A stretch of DNA of 64,000 nt from Neoarius graeffei (taxonomy: Eukaryota; Chordata; Actinopteri; Siluriformes; Ariidae), in contig NC_083574.1 of the NCBI RefSeq assembly GCF_027579695.1, forward strand, positions 57,348,059-57,412,058. Direction: 5' to 3'. Of the stretch, positions 33,175 through 46,300 are shown piece after piece. Both the position numbers and the translations under genes were made by a program. Under the pieces are notes generated by a model that had not been told where the DNA came from, did no database searches, and was given only the letters and a program-made list of their open reading frames with translations. Position 1 is the first letter of the stretch. Each line of letters begins with the position of its first letter.

Positions 33175-34098
33175 CAGTGGCGTGCACAGATAGACACTAG
33201 GTGGTGCTCAAGCACCTGCCCCTCTGCCCTCTGTCCAAAAAAGTGCCCTTTTGAATTTTTTTTTTACAGTTTACTGAGGCCAATGTCGACATGATCTTTT
33301 AGAAAAGCAGCGGCATTAAAAGCGTGTGTGAAAATAATGTCCCGATGTGTGTCCCCTCCGCACACACACCGGACCTCTGTCTCTCTTGCTCTGTCACGTG
33401 AACAAGCGTGCAGTGCATTCAATGTGAGGTTGCAGCAGCATAGCGTCCTGGAAGCCACGGCCTTGTCATAGCGCAGACAACACATCGGGCAGTCAGTCAG
33501 CTCTTCCCCTGCCCCACCAGCCAGGTAACACATGAATCGAGTGAAAATGTATTGTTTGCCCTCTAAGCCCAAGCTGTAATTATTTTGTCGTGAAGTAGCC
33601 CGTTGCATACAGAAACAACTGCACATGGCAGCCTTTGTCAGCTTATTTGCTCCCTTTCCATATGGAGAAACAAACTGAACAACATTTTAAATGTAGCCTA
33701 AACCATTGAGGCAACTCCACTCTCCATCAATTCCAACCTGTTTTTATAACATGATTAAGAATATCACGTTATGCTAGTATGCACGCCGTTATGCAAATAA
33801 AAGAGAGCTCCGTTGAGCCCATTGAATGTGTATATTTCGTTACAAATTTTAAGATGATCTCACGGAAATCTGTGAATAAACACAGTCTTGAGACTCAAGT
33901 CAGTGACGGGAAGATCAGACTTTATCAGACTTTTTAAAGATGGAACTTCAGAAAAATACCCAAAACTTTGATATGATTATGAACACAAGAGGAGGGTTAA
34001 ATCTCAGACTTTTATAATAAGGTGTTCCACATGTGCAAAAAAGTGCCCTTTTTTCCCCCCAGAGCACTTGCCCCCCAAAATGTCTGTGCACGCCACTG
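33175..34098. mobile_element. hAT-type element with CAGTGGCGTGCACAGA TIR
   Basis: Perfect 16 bp TIRs and perfect 8 bp TSD ACAGGTAA (33167-33174, 34099-34106). An AAAAAAGTGCCCTTTT motif occurs near both ends. No transposase. Confidence 0.92.
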
Positions 34099-34418
34099 AC
34101 AGGTAATGCAATAGAAGGAAGTTTTTGAATACATTCAAAATGCATTGATGCTATTCAGCCATTGCTGTTTCTATAACTAAAATTTCAACAAGCCCCAGTT
34201 ATCCGTTTTCCTTCCACTCCCCAAAAACATGTAAATAGGTGAATTAACTGCACTAACTTGTCCATAGGTGTGAATAAGTGTGTGAAAATGTGTGAATGTG
34301 CATGATACCAGGCAATGGAAACGTGTCTCTCTTGGAGTGAATTCTCCTGCCTTGTGCCCAGGGTTACTGGAATTGGCTTCAGCTCCACAGCGCTGACCAC
34401 GCATGAATGAATACAATA

Positions 34419-34755
34419 TACTCACTGCCTACTTTAATAGGCACAGTGCATTGTCATGCAGATATAGGTTCAGCATGTCAGTTAATGTTCATATCAAACA
34501 CCAGAATGCGGAAAATCTGATCCCACTGACTTTTACCATGGCATGGATGTTGGTGCCAGGGAGTGGGTGCTTTTTTGTGCCATTCTTCAATATAGATATT
34601 TAGTCACTCCCTAAAAGCAGAGCTCTTGATGAGCGTATGAGCAAAATATTTGCAAGAGCACAAAATCAACATGAACAGAATATTAATATTATGGCATAGA
34701 AAAAAATCGAATCTTATAATCAAGAACAAGTTCCTATTAAAGTGACCGGTGAGTG
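34419..34755. mobile_element. MITE with ACTTTAATAGG inverted ends
   Basis: Left CACTGCCTACTTTAATAGG and right CCTATTAAAGTGACCGGTG pair as imperfect TIRs. The interior (TGGCATGGATGTTGGTGCCAG) recurs at 61300-61490. Confidence 0.65.
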
Positions 34756-34859
34756 TGTGTTATAGCTCATGAAAATCAGAAATGCAGTCTCAAATGATGA
34801 GAATATTTCCTAAGATCAGTCCAAAAAGGATTTACAATACAGAAATGTCCAACTTATGA

Positions 34860-36400
34860 AAAGTGCTCATTTATACACTCAGTACTTGGTTGGGGCTCCT
34901 TTGCCACAAATTACTGCATCAATGCATTGTGGCATGGAGGTGATCAGCCTGTGGCATTGCTGAGATGTTATTGAAGCCCACGTTGCTTTGATAGCGGCCT
35001 TCATCTCATCTGTATTTTTGGGTCGGGTGTTTCTCATCTTCCTCTTGACAATACCCCATAGATTCTGTATGGGGTTCAGGTCAGGTGAGTTGGTTGGCCA
35101 ATCAAGCACAGTAATATCATGGTCAGGAAACCATTTGGTAGTAGTTTTGGTACTGTGGGCAGGTGCAAAGTCCTGCTGGAAAAGGAAATCAGCATCTTCA
35201 TCAAGCTTGTCAGCAGATGGAAGCATGAAGTGCTTTAAAATCTCACTGTAAAATATAATAAGTTGACTTTACTTAAAAAAAATATGCAAAGTCGTTGCCT
35301 CAAAAAAAGTCATTTATGTTGATTTAGATAAATTAGATTGGGTTAACTTATTTTTTGTGAGTTTGCAGTACTCAATTTAACTTAGATTAGTTTGATTACA
35401 TTAACTTATTTATTTTGAGTTTGCAGTACTCACATAAACTTATATTAATTTGATTACATTAACTTATTTATTGTGAGTTTGCAGTACTCATCTTATATAA
35501 TTTTGATTACATTAACTTGTACTGTAAACTTAAAATAAATAAGTTAATGTAATCAAAATTATATAAGATGAGTACTGCAAACTCACAATAAATAAGTTAA
35601 TGTAATCAAATTAATATAAGTTTATGTGAGTACTGCAAACTCAAAATAAATAAGTTAATGTAATCAAACTAATCTAAGTTAAATTGAGTACTGCAAACTC
35701 ACAAAAAATAAGTTAACCCAATCTAATTTATCTAAATCAACATAAATGACTTTTTTTGAGGCAACGACTTTGCATATTTTTTTTAAGTAAAGTCAACTTA
35801 TTATATTTTACAGTGCTCCTGGTAGATGGCTGCATTGACTTTGGACTTGATAAAACACAGCAGACCAACACCAGCAGATGACATGGCACCCCAAATCATC
35901 ACAGACTGCGGACACTTCACACTGGACTTCAAACACCTTGGATTCGATGCCTCTACACTCTTTCGCCAGGCTCTAGGACCTTGATTTCCAAAGGAAATGC
36001 AAAATTTACTTTCCTCTGAAAAGAGGACTTTGGACCACTGAGCAACAGTCCAGTTCTTTCTCTCCTTAGCCCAGGTAAGACACTTTTGACGTTGTCTCTG
36101 GTTCAGGAGTGGCTTGATCTTAAGAATGCGACAGTTGTAGCCCCTTTCCTGAAGACATCTGTGTGTGCTGGCTCTTGATGCACTGACACCAGCTTCAGTC
36201 CACTCTTTGTGAAGCTCTCCCAAGTTCTTAAATAGACTTTTCTTGACAACCCTCTCAAGGCTGCAGTCATCCCTGTTGCTTGTGCACCATTTCCAGCCAG
36301 CCTTTTCAGCAATGACCTCAGCTAACCCTCCTTGTGGAGGGTGTTGATAATCATCTTCTGGACAACTGTCAAGTCAGCAGTCTTCCCCATGATTGTGGTT
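34860..36400 (-). pseudogene. Tc1-like transposase interrupted by palindromic element
   Basis: The minus strand encodes, from the right, a decayed N-terminus (36312-36103) with a frameshift and the catalytic region SKVLFSEESKFCISFGNQGP and VMIWGAMSSAGVG (36223-35817). After the insertion it continues with DFLFQQDFAPAHSTKTT, LDWPTNSPDLNPIQNLWGIV and TWASITSQQCHRLITSMP (35246-34879). SEES, QQDF and NPIQNLW replace the usual SDES, QQDN and NPIENLW, so key catalytic residues are changed. Confidence 0.85.
35247..35814. mobile_element. 568 bp palindromic CACTG element inside Tc1 gene
   Basis: Arms of about 280 bp are essentially perfect inverted copies, ends CACTGTAAAATATAATAAG. The flanks carry a 2 bp CT duplication (35245-35246, 35815-35816). 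Each arm contains three tandem ~55 bp units (TTGATTACATTAACTTATTT). Same end class as 8356-9624. Confidence 0.88.
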
Positions 36401-36689
36401 GTATATACTGGACTAGACCAAGAGATACACTATATTTATACTGTTTTACTCAAACTCAAGTATTCAATACTTTAGTTGGGGAAATGGCTAGAACTCTTGG
36501 CTGAATCGAACTGTTAAGAGGATTGCTCAAATGGACTGACAACTTGGTTCCTTAAAAACTTGTCTGCCATCAGTGAGAGATTGCAAGTTTAAATCCTGAA
36601 GATGCTACAGCTATACGTGGCTCATGAGAGCATAATTACATTGCAGGCATTTAGCAGATGCTCTTATCCAGAATGATGTACAACAATTT

Positions 36690-36847
36690 TACCTTATCTG
36701 CATGTCTTTGAAGTGGGAGGAAACCCATGCAGACACAGGGAGAACATGCAAACTCCACACAGAAAGGCCCTTGACAGCCATGAGGTTCAAACTCAGAATC
36801 TTTTTGTTGTGAGGTGACAGTGCTAACCACTGCACCACCATGCCGTG
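36690..36847 (-). mobile_element. Old SINE fragment (head half)
   Basis: Head half of the main SINE in reverse with many substitutions (GAGGTTCAAACTCAGAATC). Confidence 0.7.
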
Positions 36848-36989
36848 ATAATTGGTCTTGCTCTCAGGATGGGAGGATTAGCAGCACATGCTGGTTCTTT
36901 TCCTTCCTGGTTGGAAGCTGTTGTGTGATAGGGAGAACTATCTAGTGGGTGGGAAATGGCAATGAGTAAAAGAGTAAAAATTAGGGAAA

Positions 36990-37050
36990 ATGTGGTTAGA
37001 AGAAGCTACTCTGTTTTATTTATTTATTTATTTATTTATTTATTTTGGTA
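36990..37050. repeat. (TTTA)n microsatellite
   Basis: About eight TTTA units upstream of the first recognised FAM169B-like exon. Confidence 0.85.
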
Positions 37051-37159
37051 ACGCATTTCAAGGTTTTTACAGCATCTTGTTCACTTTTTATATTGTATGC
37101 CATCGTATGTATTGTACTGACTTACTTTGCATAAACATTTCAAAACCTAATTGCTCTAG

Positions 37160-37964
37160 TGAATTCCTACCCAGTGGACCTTCCTTGTCAAGGTTATGCT
37201 GCATTGTGCCCCGACTCTGAATACCTGTCAAGTTCTGAGTCAGATGCAAAGCTGTTTCGCCTTCCCAATGGAGCAGAGGTCAGTGCTCATGACTGCACAG
37301 GCACAGAGATAATAAAAATTGTTTGTTTGTTAAGTTTTAACAGTTGATTACAGGTAAAAGTAACTCATGACAATATAGGCCAGCTCAGGCTGTTTGGAGA
37401 GAATGAGCCACCTCATTCCCTTCTTGCTCTCCATTTACCAGAAGATGAAACCCAAGGTGAGCAAACTTAACTTTCTTTCTTTCTTTTGTAATCAATCAAT
37501 CAATCAATCAATCATTCAATCAATTTTTGTCTGTTTTAAGGTAATGTAACATACTTTTTCAGTGGTTGCCATATACATGCTTCACAAATGGTGGCCCATC
37601 AGTGATGTTTTGAAGACATCCAGCAAATCCAGAAATGGACTTGTGTTTGTAAGTTGGTCACAAGATTTATCTAAACTGAAGGAGGATCTGCCTATGTGTA
37701 TGATTCAGATTTTTTTTCCAGTGTGACTCATGAAAATAAAGATCTTAACGTCAGACATTTTATGGAGATTATTACCTTTATCACTGCAGGTGGAGTCAGT
37801 GATGGAGAGAGTTATACTGTTCCTCCTAAATCAGATTGTGTTTGGAATGTTGGAAAGGCCTATGGGTGAACACGTGTATTTCTCACCTCATCCTGTGTCA
37901 GAATATGGCAAAATCTTCTGGCAAGATGGAGAAGCAGTTGGCTTTTACACTGTTAAAAAGAAAG
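37160..37964 (+). CDS. fam169b: FAM169B-like exons 1-4 cluster
   Basis: Four exons separated by introns of 75, 106 and 141 bp. Junctions are E|V (phase 0), phase 1, phase 0, and phase 1 at the end. The exon 4 donor GTCTGA is weak but is the only one that keeps frame with exon 5. Exon 1 opens after TTGCTCTAG at 37159. The upstream 5' exon was not identified with confidence (candidate at 13561). Confidence 0.82.
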
Positions 37965-40900
37965 GTCTGACTGTCACATCTTATGTAAACACTATTCTAA
38001 ATGTTTATTACTTTAGACAGATGTACAATAAAGGTGTACAACCCTGATACGTCCTTATTTCAGCCCTGATACGGCACTATCTTTCAGTTTCCATTATTCT
38101 GACCTGTGGTTCATTTCTGATATAAGTGAAAACAAGTTAGTTCCTGTTATCCCTGATATTACAGCAGCTATAACAGTCATTTGCTCACTAGCCTCTTGTT
38201 TTTTTCTCTCTTGATGTTAATAACACAAAAAAGCTTGCTGTGTTCCCAGCAACTGGAAAGCACTCAAAGCATTGACCTGAAGACCCGTGACAGATAACTT
38301 ACTGAATGATACAAAGCTCTGACATTGGAGACTCCCTTTGTAAATCTCGTCTCGTCTCGTCTTCTTCCGCTTATCCGGGACCGGGTCGCGGAGGCAGCAG
38401 TCTAAGCATGGAAGCCCAAACTTCCCTTTCCCCAGACACCTCGGCCAGCTCCTCGGGAAGAACACCGAGGCGTTCCCAGGCCAGCCGAGAGACATAGTCC
38501 CTCCAGCGTGTCCTGGGTCTTCCCCGGGGCCTCCTCCCGGGGGGACATGCCTGGAACACCTCCCCAGGGAGGCGTCCAGGAGGCATCCGAAAAAGATGCC
38601 CGAGCCACCTCAGCTGGTTCCTCTCGATGTGGAGGAGCAGCGGCTCTACTCCGAGCTCCTCCCGAGTGACTGTGCTTCTCACCCTATCTCTAAGGGAGCG
38701 CCCAGCCACCCTGCGAAGGAAACTCATTTCAGCCGCTTGTATCCGCGATCTTGTTCTTTCTGTCATTACCCAAAGCTCATGACCATAGGTGAGAGTCGGA
38801 ACGTAGATCGACCGGTAAATTTACCGGTCCCTTTGTAAATATTACATCAATATTTCCTAACAGAGAGCTTAGCCATATTTAGTGGTTATACTGTATATTT
38901 TCCTGTTATTTAAATAACAACACTTTAAAAAATCAGTTTATTATTAGCCTTAGATTATGTGGATTATACACCAGAGAAGTCCCTAAGCTGTTACTCCCGA
39001 AAAGATAACATATTTGAACAACCACATAATATAAGCCTGTGATTTATGTTATGCCGCTTTTCCACTACAAACGCGGCTGAGTCGGGCTGAGCCGTGCCGT
39101 GCTGAGTCGGGCTGAGCGGGGCTGTTGGAGTTGCATTTCGACTACAACCGCGCTGAACCGTGCTGGCTGGAAGTGGGTGGACACATTGGGTGGAGTTAGC
39201 GAAAGTGGGTGGACGTCAGGTGATGTCGTTAAGCAGCGCAAACAGTGACATCAGTGAGCTTTTAAGCGGTAGTCTCACGACCCGGATAGTAAATAATAAA
39301 CATGGAGGACATGGAGTCGTTAGTGTTGCTGGTCTTGGTGCTGTGGCTTGTTGTCACCGACAACGCCAACAGATACTGGCAAGAGCGTATAGATGAGGCG
39401 AGGCGCATAAGGCTTCAGAAATTCTCGTAATTCGTAATTCTTCTCCTTCCGGGTTTGCAGTGTTTACAGATCCCAGCGTGCTCGCGGGGCGTGTGTGGGC
39501 ATGTGAGGACACTCCTCCTCACCAATCAGTGCACAGGGGAGTGTCTGCTCACGCCCCCAACCTCACTCAGCTCGCTTTGGCTCGCTTCAGCCCCACTCCA
39601 AAACGGTGCGAGTTTTAGGGGCTAAGCAGGGCTGAAGCGAGCTGAGTCGTGCTGGTTTTTGGTAGTCGAAACGCGAGCCGTGTCGGGCTGAAGTGAGCTG
39701 AAGCGAGCTGAAGTGAGCTGAAAAAGGGTAGTGGAAAAGGGCCATTACAGTCAGATCTAGTGTCAGAGCCATGCTGTTATACATATATAATTAACATTTC
39801 TGATTTAATACTTTAACACACTGTGGTATCAACCTGGGAGGCACGGTGGTGTAGTGGTTAGCACTGTTGCCTCACAGCAAGAAGGTTCTGGGTTCAAGCC
39901 CAGTGGTTGACAGGGGCCTTTCTCTGTGGAGTTTGCATGTTCTCCCCGTGTCTGCGTGGGTTTCCTCCAGGTGCTCCGGTTTCCCCCACAGTCTAAAGAC
40001 ATGCAGATTAGGCTAATTGGTGGCTCTAAATTGACCATAGGTGTGAATGGTTGTCTACTGGCCCTTTTCCACTACCCTTTTTCAGCTCACTTCAGCTCGC
40101 TTCAGCTCACTTCAGCCCGACACGGCTCGCGTTTCGACTACCAAAAAACAGCACGACTCAGCTCGCTTCAGCCCTGCTTAGCCCCTAAAACTCGCACCGT
40201 TTTGGAGTAGGGCTGAAGCGAGCCAAACCGTGCTGAGTGAGGCTAGGGGCGTGAGCAGACACTGCCCTGTGCACTGATTGGTGAGGAGGAGTGTCCTCAC
40301 ATGCCCACACACGCCCCGCGAGCACGCTGGGATCTGTAAACACCGTAAACCCGGAAGAAGGAGAATTATGAGAATTATGAAGCCTTATGCGCCTCGCCTC
40401 ATCTATACGCTCTTGCCAGTATCTGTTGGCATTGTCGGTGACAACAAGCCACAGAACCAAGACCAGCAACACTAACGACTCCATGTCCTCCATGTTTATT
40501 GTTTACTATTCGGGTCGTGAGACTACTGCTTAAAAGCTCACTGATGTCACTGTTTGCACTGCTTAACGACATCATGTGACGTCCACCCACTTTCGCTAAC
40601 TCCACCCAATGTGTCCACCCACTTCCAGCCAGCACGGTTCAGCGCGGTTGTAGTCGAAATGCAACTCCAACAGCCCCACTCAGCTCGACTCAGCACGGCA
40701 CGGCTCAGCCCGACTCAGCCGCGTTTGTAGTGGAAAAGCGGCATATGTGTCAGCCCTGTGATGATCTGGTGACTTGTCCAGGGTGTACCCTGCCTCTTCC
40801 CTATTGAGGTATTTCACCTGATGTCACAGGGTCACGTGACGCCCCGGTGTCCGCCATTTTGAATGTCAAGCTAGCTAATGTCAACAACAGTAGCTGGTAT

Positions 40901-43297
40901 GTTACTGTAGCAATGTTTACGTTCAGTCATTTGGATGACTGTTAAAACCTTTCAGTCTCAAGTTTTTCCTTTACTGGATTTACTAGTTTACTGAGCTAGT
41001 GCGTGCGCCGGCCGGCCGGCAGGCTAGCGCGCGCGCTAGCTCCCAGCTTGCCTGAGCGCGCTAGCTCAGTAAACTAGTAAATCCAGTAAAGGAAAAACTT
41101 GAGACTGAAAGGTTTTAACAGTCATCCAAATGACTGAACGTAAACATTGCTACAGTAACATACTAGCTATGATGTTGTTGACATTAGCTAGTGCTAAGAG
41201 CTAGTTGCTAATACACTGCTACAACTACACCGACCCTAATAATACAGTTCTTCATCATTGCCTGGTAACAGCAAATTTATAACGGGCCATGTCTCAACAG
41301 ACTAAGAAGTTATTTCAATGACATTTAATAACATTTTGTTTATCCTGAGGACCGAAAGTAAATGAAAATGTGAACAAACCTTAGCTGTAATAAGATGGCG
41401 ACCACCGGCTCCAGGGACGACCCGCTGATGTAGGCATGTTACCCAGCCTGACACAAAATATCTGTAGGTATCCAAACTCTTATACGCTTTCAGATCAATA
41501 CCTGTGTATGGCGATGGGTTTTTAACGACATAGGTATACAGATCATGTGGGCCGAAGTCAGGTAAAGACGAGGGCTTCGTGTACTTCCGTACGTCAGTGA
41601 ACAATCCTGGTGGAAGCAGGTAAACGTCGTTCTCTAAGCCTGCTAACCTCAATTTTTGCAAATACCTCTCCCTCTGCTCGCCCTGTAAATGCCCTACGTC
41701 GCTGGATAGTGAAGGTGTTTTCTGCATCTCGCTCCTTTTTCTTTTATGTTTTTCGTTTGTCGCCTTCCTCGCATTCAAACTGATTCGAGCCGTGCCGTCC
41801 ACAATGGCAGCCTCACATGACTTGGTCACGTGAGTGAAATACCTCAATAGACCCCTTTCACTGACGTCACCCGAAACCGGAAGTAAACAGACCCTGTGCC
41901 ATTTTGGAAGACCAACAAACTCGTGATTAGGGGGAAATAACAGCAGCGGTATGTGAACCCACGAGAATAAAGTGGAGTGGCAAACGACTTAAACAAACAA
42001 ATCTGAGCTGTTTTATTTATGATTTATTGGCCCAACAGTAGACTTGAAAGAAACCTGTGTGAGACTTGGCAAAAAACTGTGGATATAATGGATAAGTCTG
42101 TGCATGATCTGCGGACACTTTGAGGTAAGCAAACGCAAGAAATTCAGATTTAAAACATGCTAAATTGGCCCCAAGTTGATAACTGTATGAGGAGCAAGCC
42201 TCCCACACTTCTACAATTTAATAATAATAATAATTTAGGATGGTTTGGGGCTTGCTCGCTGCTGCTAGGTTGGTTGTTGAGTAGCCTGACTGTTTTTTTT
42301 TTTTCTTGCGTGTGGTATCATTGTTGACGCGAGGTTGTTTTTTGAACATGCCAATGCAGACACGATTTCCCCTGATGAGTTATGACTTCAGACGCGATGC
42401 GTGTGTGGAGGTGTGGAGTCCGCGTGATATGTGCGTAAGATAGGCTTCTCATGTGTTTGGAGATCCGCGCTCCGAGACAAGCGCAAGGCTTCTCATGTGT
42501 TTGGAGATCCACGCTCCGAGACAAGCGCAAGTGCCCTGCCCCCCCCCCAAGGGAAAAAAAGGGACCCCCCGAAAATATCGGCATAGTTCGAACACTGAGT
42601 GTAGGCACTGGGTGTAAACAACAAATAGTTTACAATGTCTGGGTAGCAAACAGATGGCAGAATTGGTGTCCGGTCCTCCTTATGTTTCCATTCTCCCTTG
42701 CCCCGAGTCTTATCATATGGGTCAAACCCATCAATCACAGCCAGTTTCTCCACATACCGTGCCCTTTCTGCAGCTGGTAATGTACTCACATAACCCGAAT
42801 TATCATCCATCGTGTCACTTTACTCTCGCTCGTACTTTGTTTTATATTGTGAGTGCATGTACTTGGTCTTCCAATATGGTGCCTAACAAAATCTCGTGGC
42901 GCAGTGACGTCATGTGAAAGGGGTCTATAGAGGGATTTCACTGACGTCACCCGAAACCAGAAGTAAACAGACCCTGCGCCATTTTGGAAGACCAACAAAC
43001 TCGTGATTAGGGGGAAATAACGGCAGCGGTATGTGAACCCACGAGAATAAAGTGGAGTGGCAAACGACTTAAACAAACAAATCTGAGCTGTTTTATTTAT
43101 GATTTATTGGCCCAACAGTAGACTTGAAAGAAACCTGTGTGAGACTTGGCAAAAAACTGTGGATATAATGGATAAGGCTGTGCATGATCTGCGGACACTT
43201 TGAGGTAAGCAAACGCAAGAAATTCAGATTTAAAACTTGCTAAATTGGCCTCAAGTTGATAACTGTATGAGGAGCAAGCCTCCCAGACTTCTACAAT

Positions 43298-43335
<38 letters not shown>

Positions 43336-46300
43336 TTAGGATGGTTTGGGGCTTGCTCTCCCTCCTATTATATAAATAAAGCATAGTTGTTGTGTAGGCA
43401 TATATCATAAATACATATGTATAATTTGGATAAATTAACCTAAATTATGGATACCTTAATAGTAACAAAAAGTATTAATTTTTCAACTGAAAAGATATAT
43501 TATTAAAAGATAAATATCAACAAGATTACCTTGGCCATAACTATGTGTAGGTTATTCTTAATAACAGCTGTAATATCACGAACCAAGCCACTAACAACAT
43601 AATTGTAAGCCTGTAGCCCTTTGTAGGCTTTCAAGTCATCAGCAGTGTAGGCACTGGGTGTAAACAACAAATAGTTTACAATGTCTGCGTAGCAAACAGA
43701 TGGCAGAATTGGTGTCAGGTCCTCCTTATGTTTCCATTCTCCCTTGCCCCAAGTCTTATCATATGGGTCAAACCCATCAATCACAGCCAGTTTCTCCACA
43801 TACCGTGCCCTTTCTGCAGCTGGTAATGTACTCACATAACCCGAATTATCATCCATCGTGTCACTTTACTCTCGCTCGTACTTTGTTTTATATTGTGTGC
43901 ATGTACTTGGTCTTCCAATATGGTGCCTAACAAAATCTCGCGGCGCGGTGACGTCATGCGGTAGCCCTCTATAGTCAGCTGGGATAGGCTCCAGCTTGCT
44001 CGCGACCCTGCACAGGATAAGTGGCTACAGATAATGGATGGAAGGAAGGATGGTATAAACCTTGTTAACACAGTATTCAGTTTGATTTAGTTCACCTTGT
44101 TTAACCATCCAATACAAGATGTGTTATTATCCCTCCATAGTTTAGTTGAACAGTACCATTGTATACTTTAGTAACTGGTTTTCTTGTTCTTGAAGGAAGC
44201 CTGTGCAATGGATGTACTGGTCAGTGTTACCTTCTCCCTGTGCTGGACACTGTGTTTGTGCGCAGCCACTGGAGGAGGAACGGCCTAGCCATGCAGATGC
44301 TCCAGGATTTTTGCAAGTCCATGTCGACAGAGAGGGTGCTGGGCATTAGTTACCCCATATCTCCCAGCATGTATGGAGGTAAGACAGACGAAAAATAAAA
44401 TGCTACTTTTACACAAGTTGGCTCTGTCAACAAAATATAAAGGAAAGCTTCAATCCCAAATGTGTGCAGATGTGTTTCAGTGTTTTACTTGGTTAGAAGT
44501 GTCTTCTGCCTTGTTCCTCCCCCCATGAATCATATTTTTCACAGTCTCATTCATATTGTGAAGACATGAATGCTGACCTAAGCTGAAACCGTAGAAGCTT
44601 GTGGTTCTTTTGATGTTCTTGAAGCTTTTGTGATTTCTTGGAAGAGTTGTCAGTGCTCCCTGAGAGAAATTTTGGCTGGCTGGATACTCCATGTTATTAT
44701 TTTCTGTTCCAACTGTTTTTGATTTGGAGATAATGGCTGTCACTGTGGTTCAATGAAACATTCTATATTGAGGTCAAAAGAAAGTTATCCTGACATTGTG
44801 TGCTTCTAGAAACTTTTTGCTTCGCTTTGATGGTAAGATTACCGGCCTTCATTAACAGTATATGCAGTGAAACGGTTTTTATTTTCGCCCTGTATTCCAC
44901 TGCAATTAATCTGAAATAAAACAGTGCACCATATATAGCTATGAATTAAATCTGACATTCTGCACTGTAAATATTTGCATGCAAAATACAAATGTGCTAG
45001 AGTCCAAAAAAACAATTGCTAATGTCCAGTACTTATGAATTTAACTTATGACCATGCTATTCTCTGCCAGATTTCCATCCATCCATTACTACTTATCCTG
45101 TGCAGGGTCACAGGCAAGCTGGAGCCTATCCCAGTGGACTATGGGCAAGAGGTGGGGTACACCTTAGACAAGTCACCCACATAGAGACAAACAACCATTC
45201 ACACTCACATCTACGGTCAATTTAGAGTAACCAATTAGCCTAACCTGCATGTCTGTGGAGGAAACCCATGCAGACAACATGCAAACTCCACACAGAAAGG
45301 CCCCTGTTGGTCACAGGGCTCAAACCCAGGACCTTCTTGCTGTGAGGTGACAGTGCTAACCACTACACCACCTTTATGTCAGATTTGCAAGAAGTAATAC
45401 TTTTCCCCTCGGCAACATGGAATCGAACATTTGCCATTGTTTTCTAGCACCTGAAGAAAATTCCTCAATATGAGCACTAACAGTAAGCCGTTTCTTTTAC
45501 AAAACTGAAGGCACCTGGAGCAGTTATTCAATATAAAATCATATCAGAGCTCTATTTTCCCTATATCAAACCTTTCTTTTTATTCAAATGGCAGTTATTA
45601 GTTGTGTATAAATTAAATTACCATTTTTGTTAATTTTGTGATATTTTGCATAAAAGTTTGTCTCATAGCTCACATTTTACAGTTGAAACAGTGATTGTTT
45701 TAACCTACACATTTGTCCGTCCCTAATATTATTACTGATGATGGAGACAGTCTATGTTATTTCTTGCTTATTAGTTTTATAATTCTGGACTTTTGCTATT
45801 AACTGTGTTTTGTAGTGTATACTTTTTTCTCTTATTTTTGCAGTATCTTAGTTAAGATCAGAAACCATTTCCCACCCTCTATCAGACATTAGTCTTTTAC
45901 AAAGCTTTTGGTAAATCGTCACAGCATACTGATGGACAAAATATAAAAAAAAAACCCCAACAACCCTAAAATCATGGACAGTATGGTGAAATTAAAACTG
46001 AAAACAATGATTTGCAAATATTGCACTCAAAACAATACAACAGCATATTATTTAATGTTTTACTTCATTAATTTTTTATTTAAATTTTTTTTTCAAAATA
46101 AACACATTACAATTTTAATTCTTGCAACACATTTCAAAAAAGTTGGAACAGTAAAGCATTCCTCTCTCTCTCTGGCATATCACTGCAGTGACGTGGCCGC
46201 TCTGACAGCTTTTCTTCCAGCCATCAAAGTTTCTAGAGAAGAATTACAGTAGTGATTTCCCATTGCCTTCTACTGGATTATGATAGAGGTTTTCTCCTCT

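Larger units (their letters stand above)
39836..44045 (+). mobile_element. SINE copy split three ways by nested insertions
   Basis: SINE pieces at 39836-40058, 40744-40803 and 43972-44045 read in order as one copy (head, middle, tail). H3 interrupts it once and the three TA-flanked elements A, B and C interrupt it again. Confidence 0.85.

Noticed and set aside
33264-33626. 120-codon minus-strand ORF
   Set aside because: Inside a hAT-type element with perfect TSD; no recognisable domain.
42140-42240. Possible host exons between elements A, B and C
   Set aside because: The open frames are part of the duplicated B/C transposon ends, repeated at 43220-43340.
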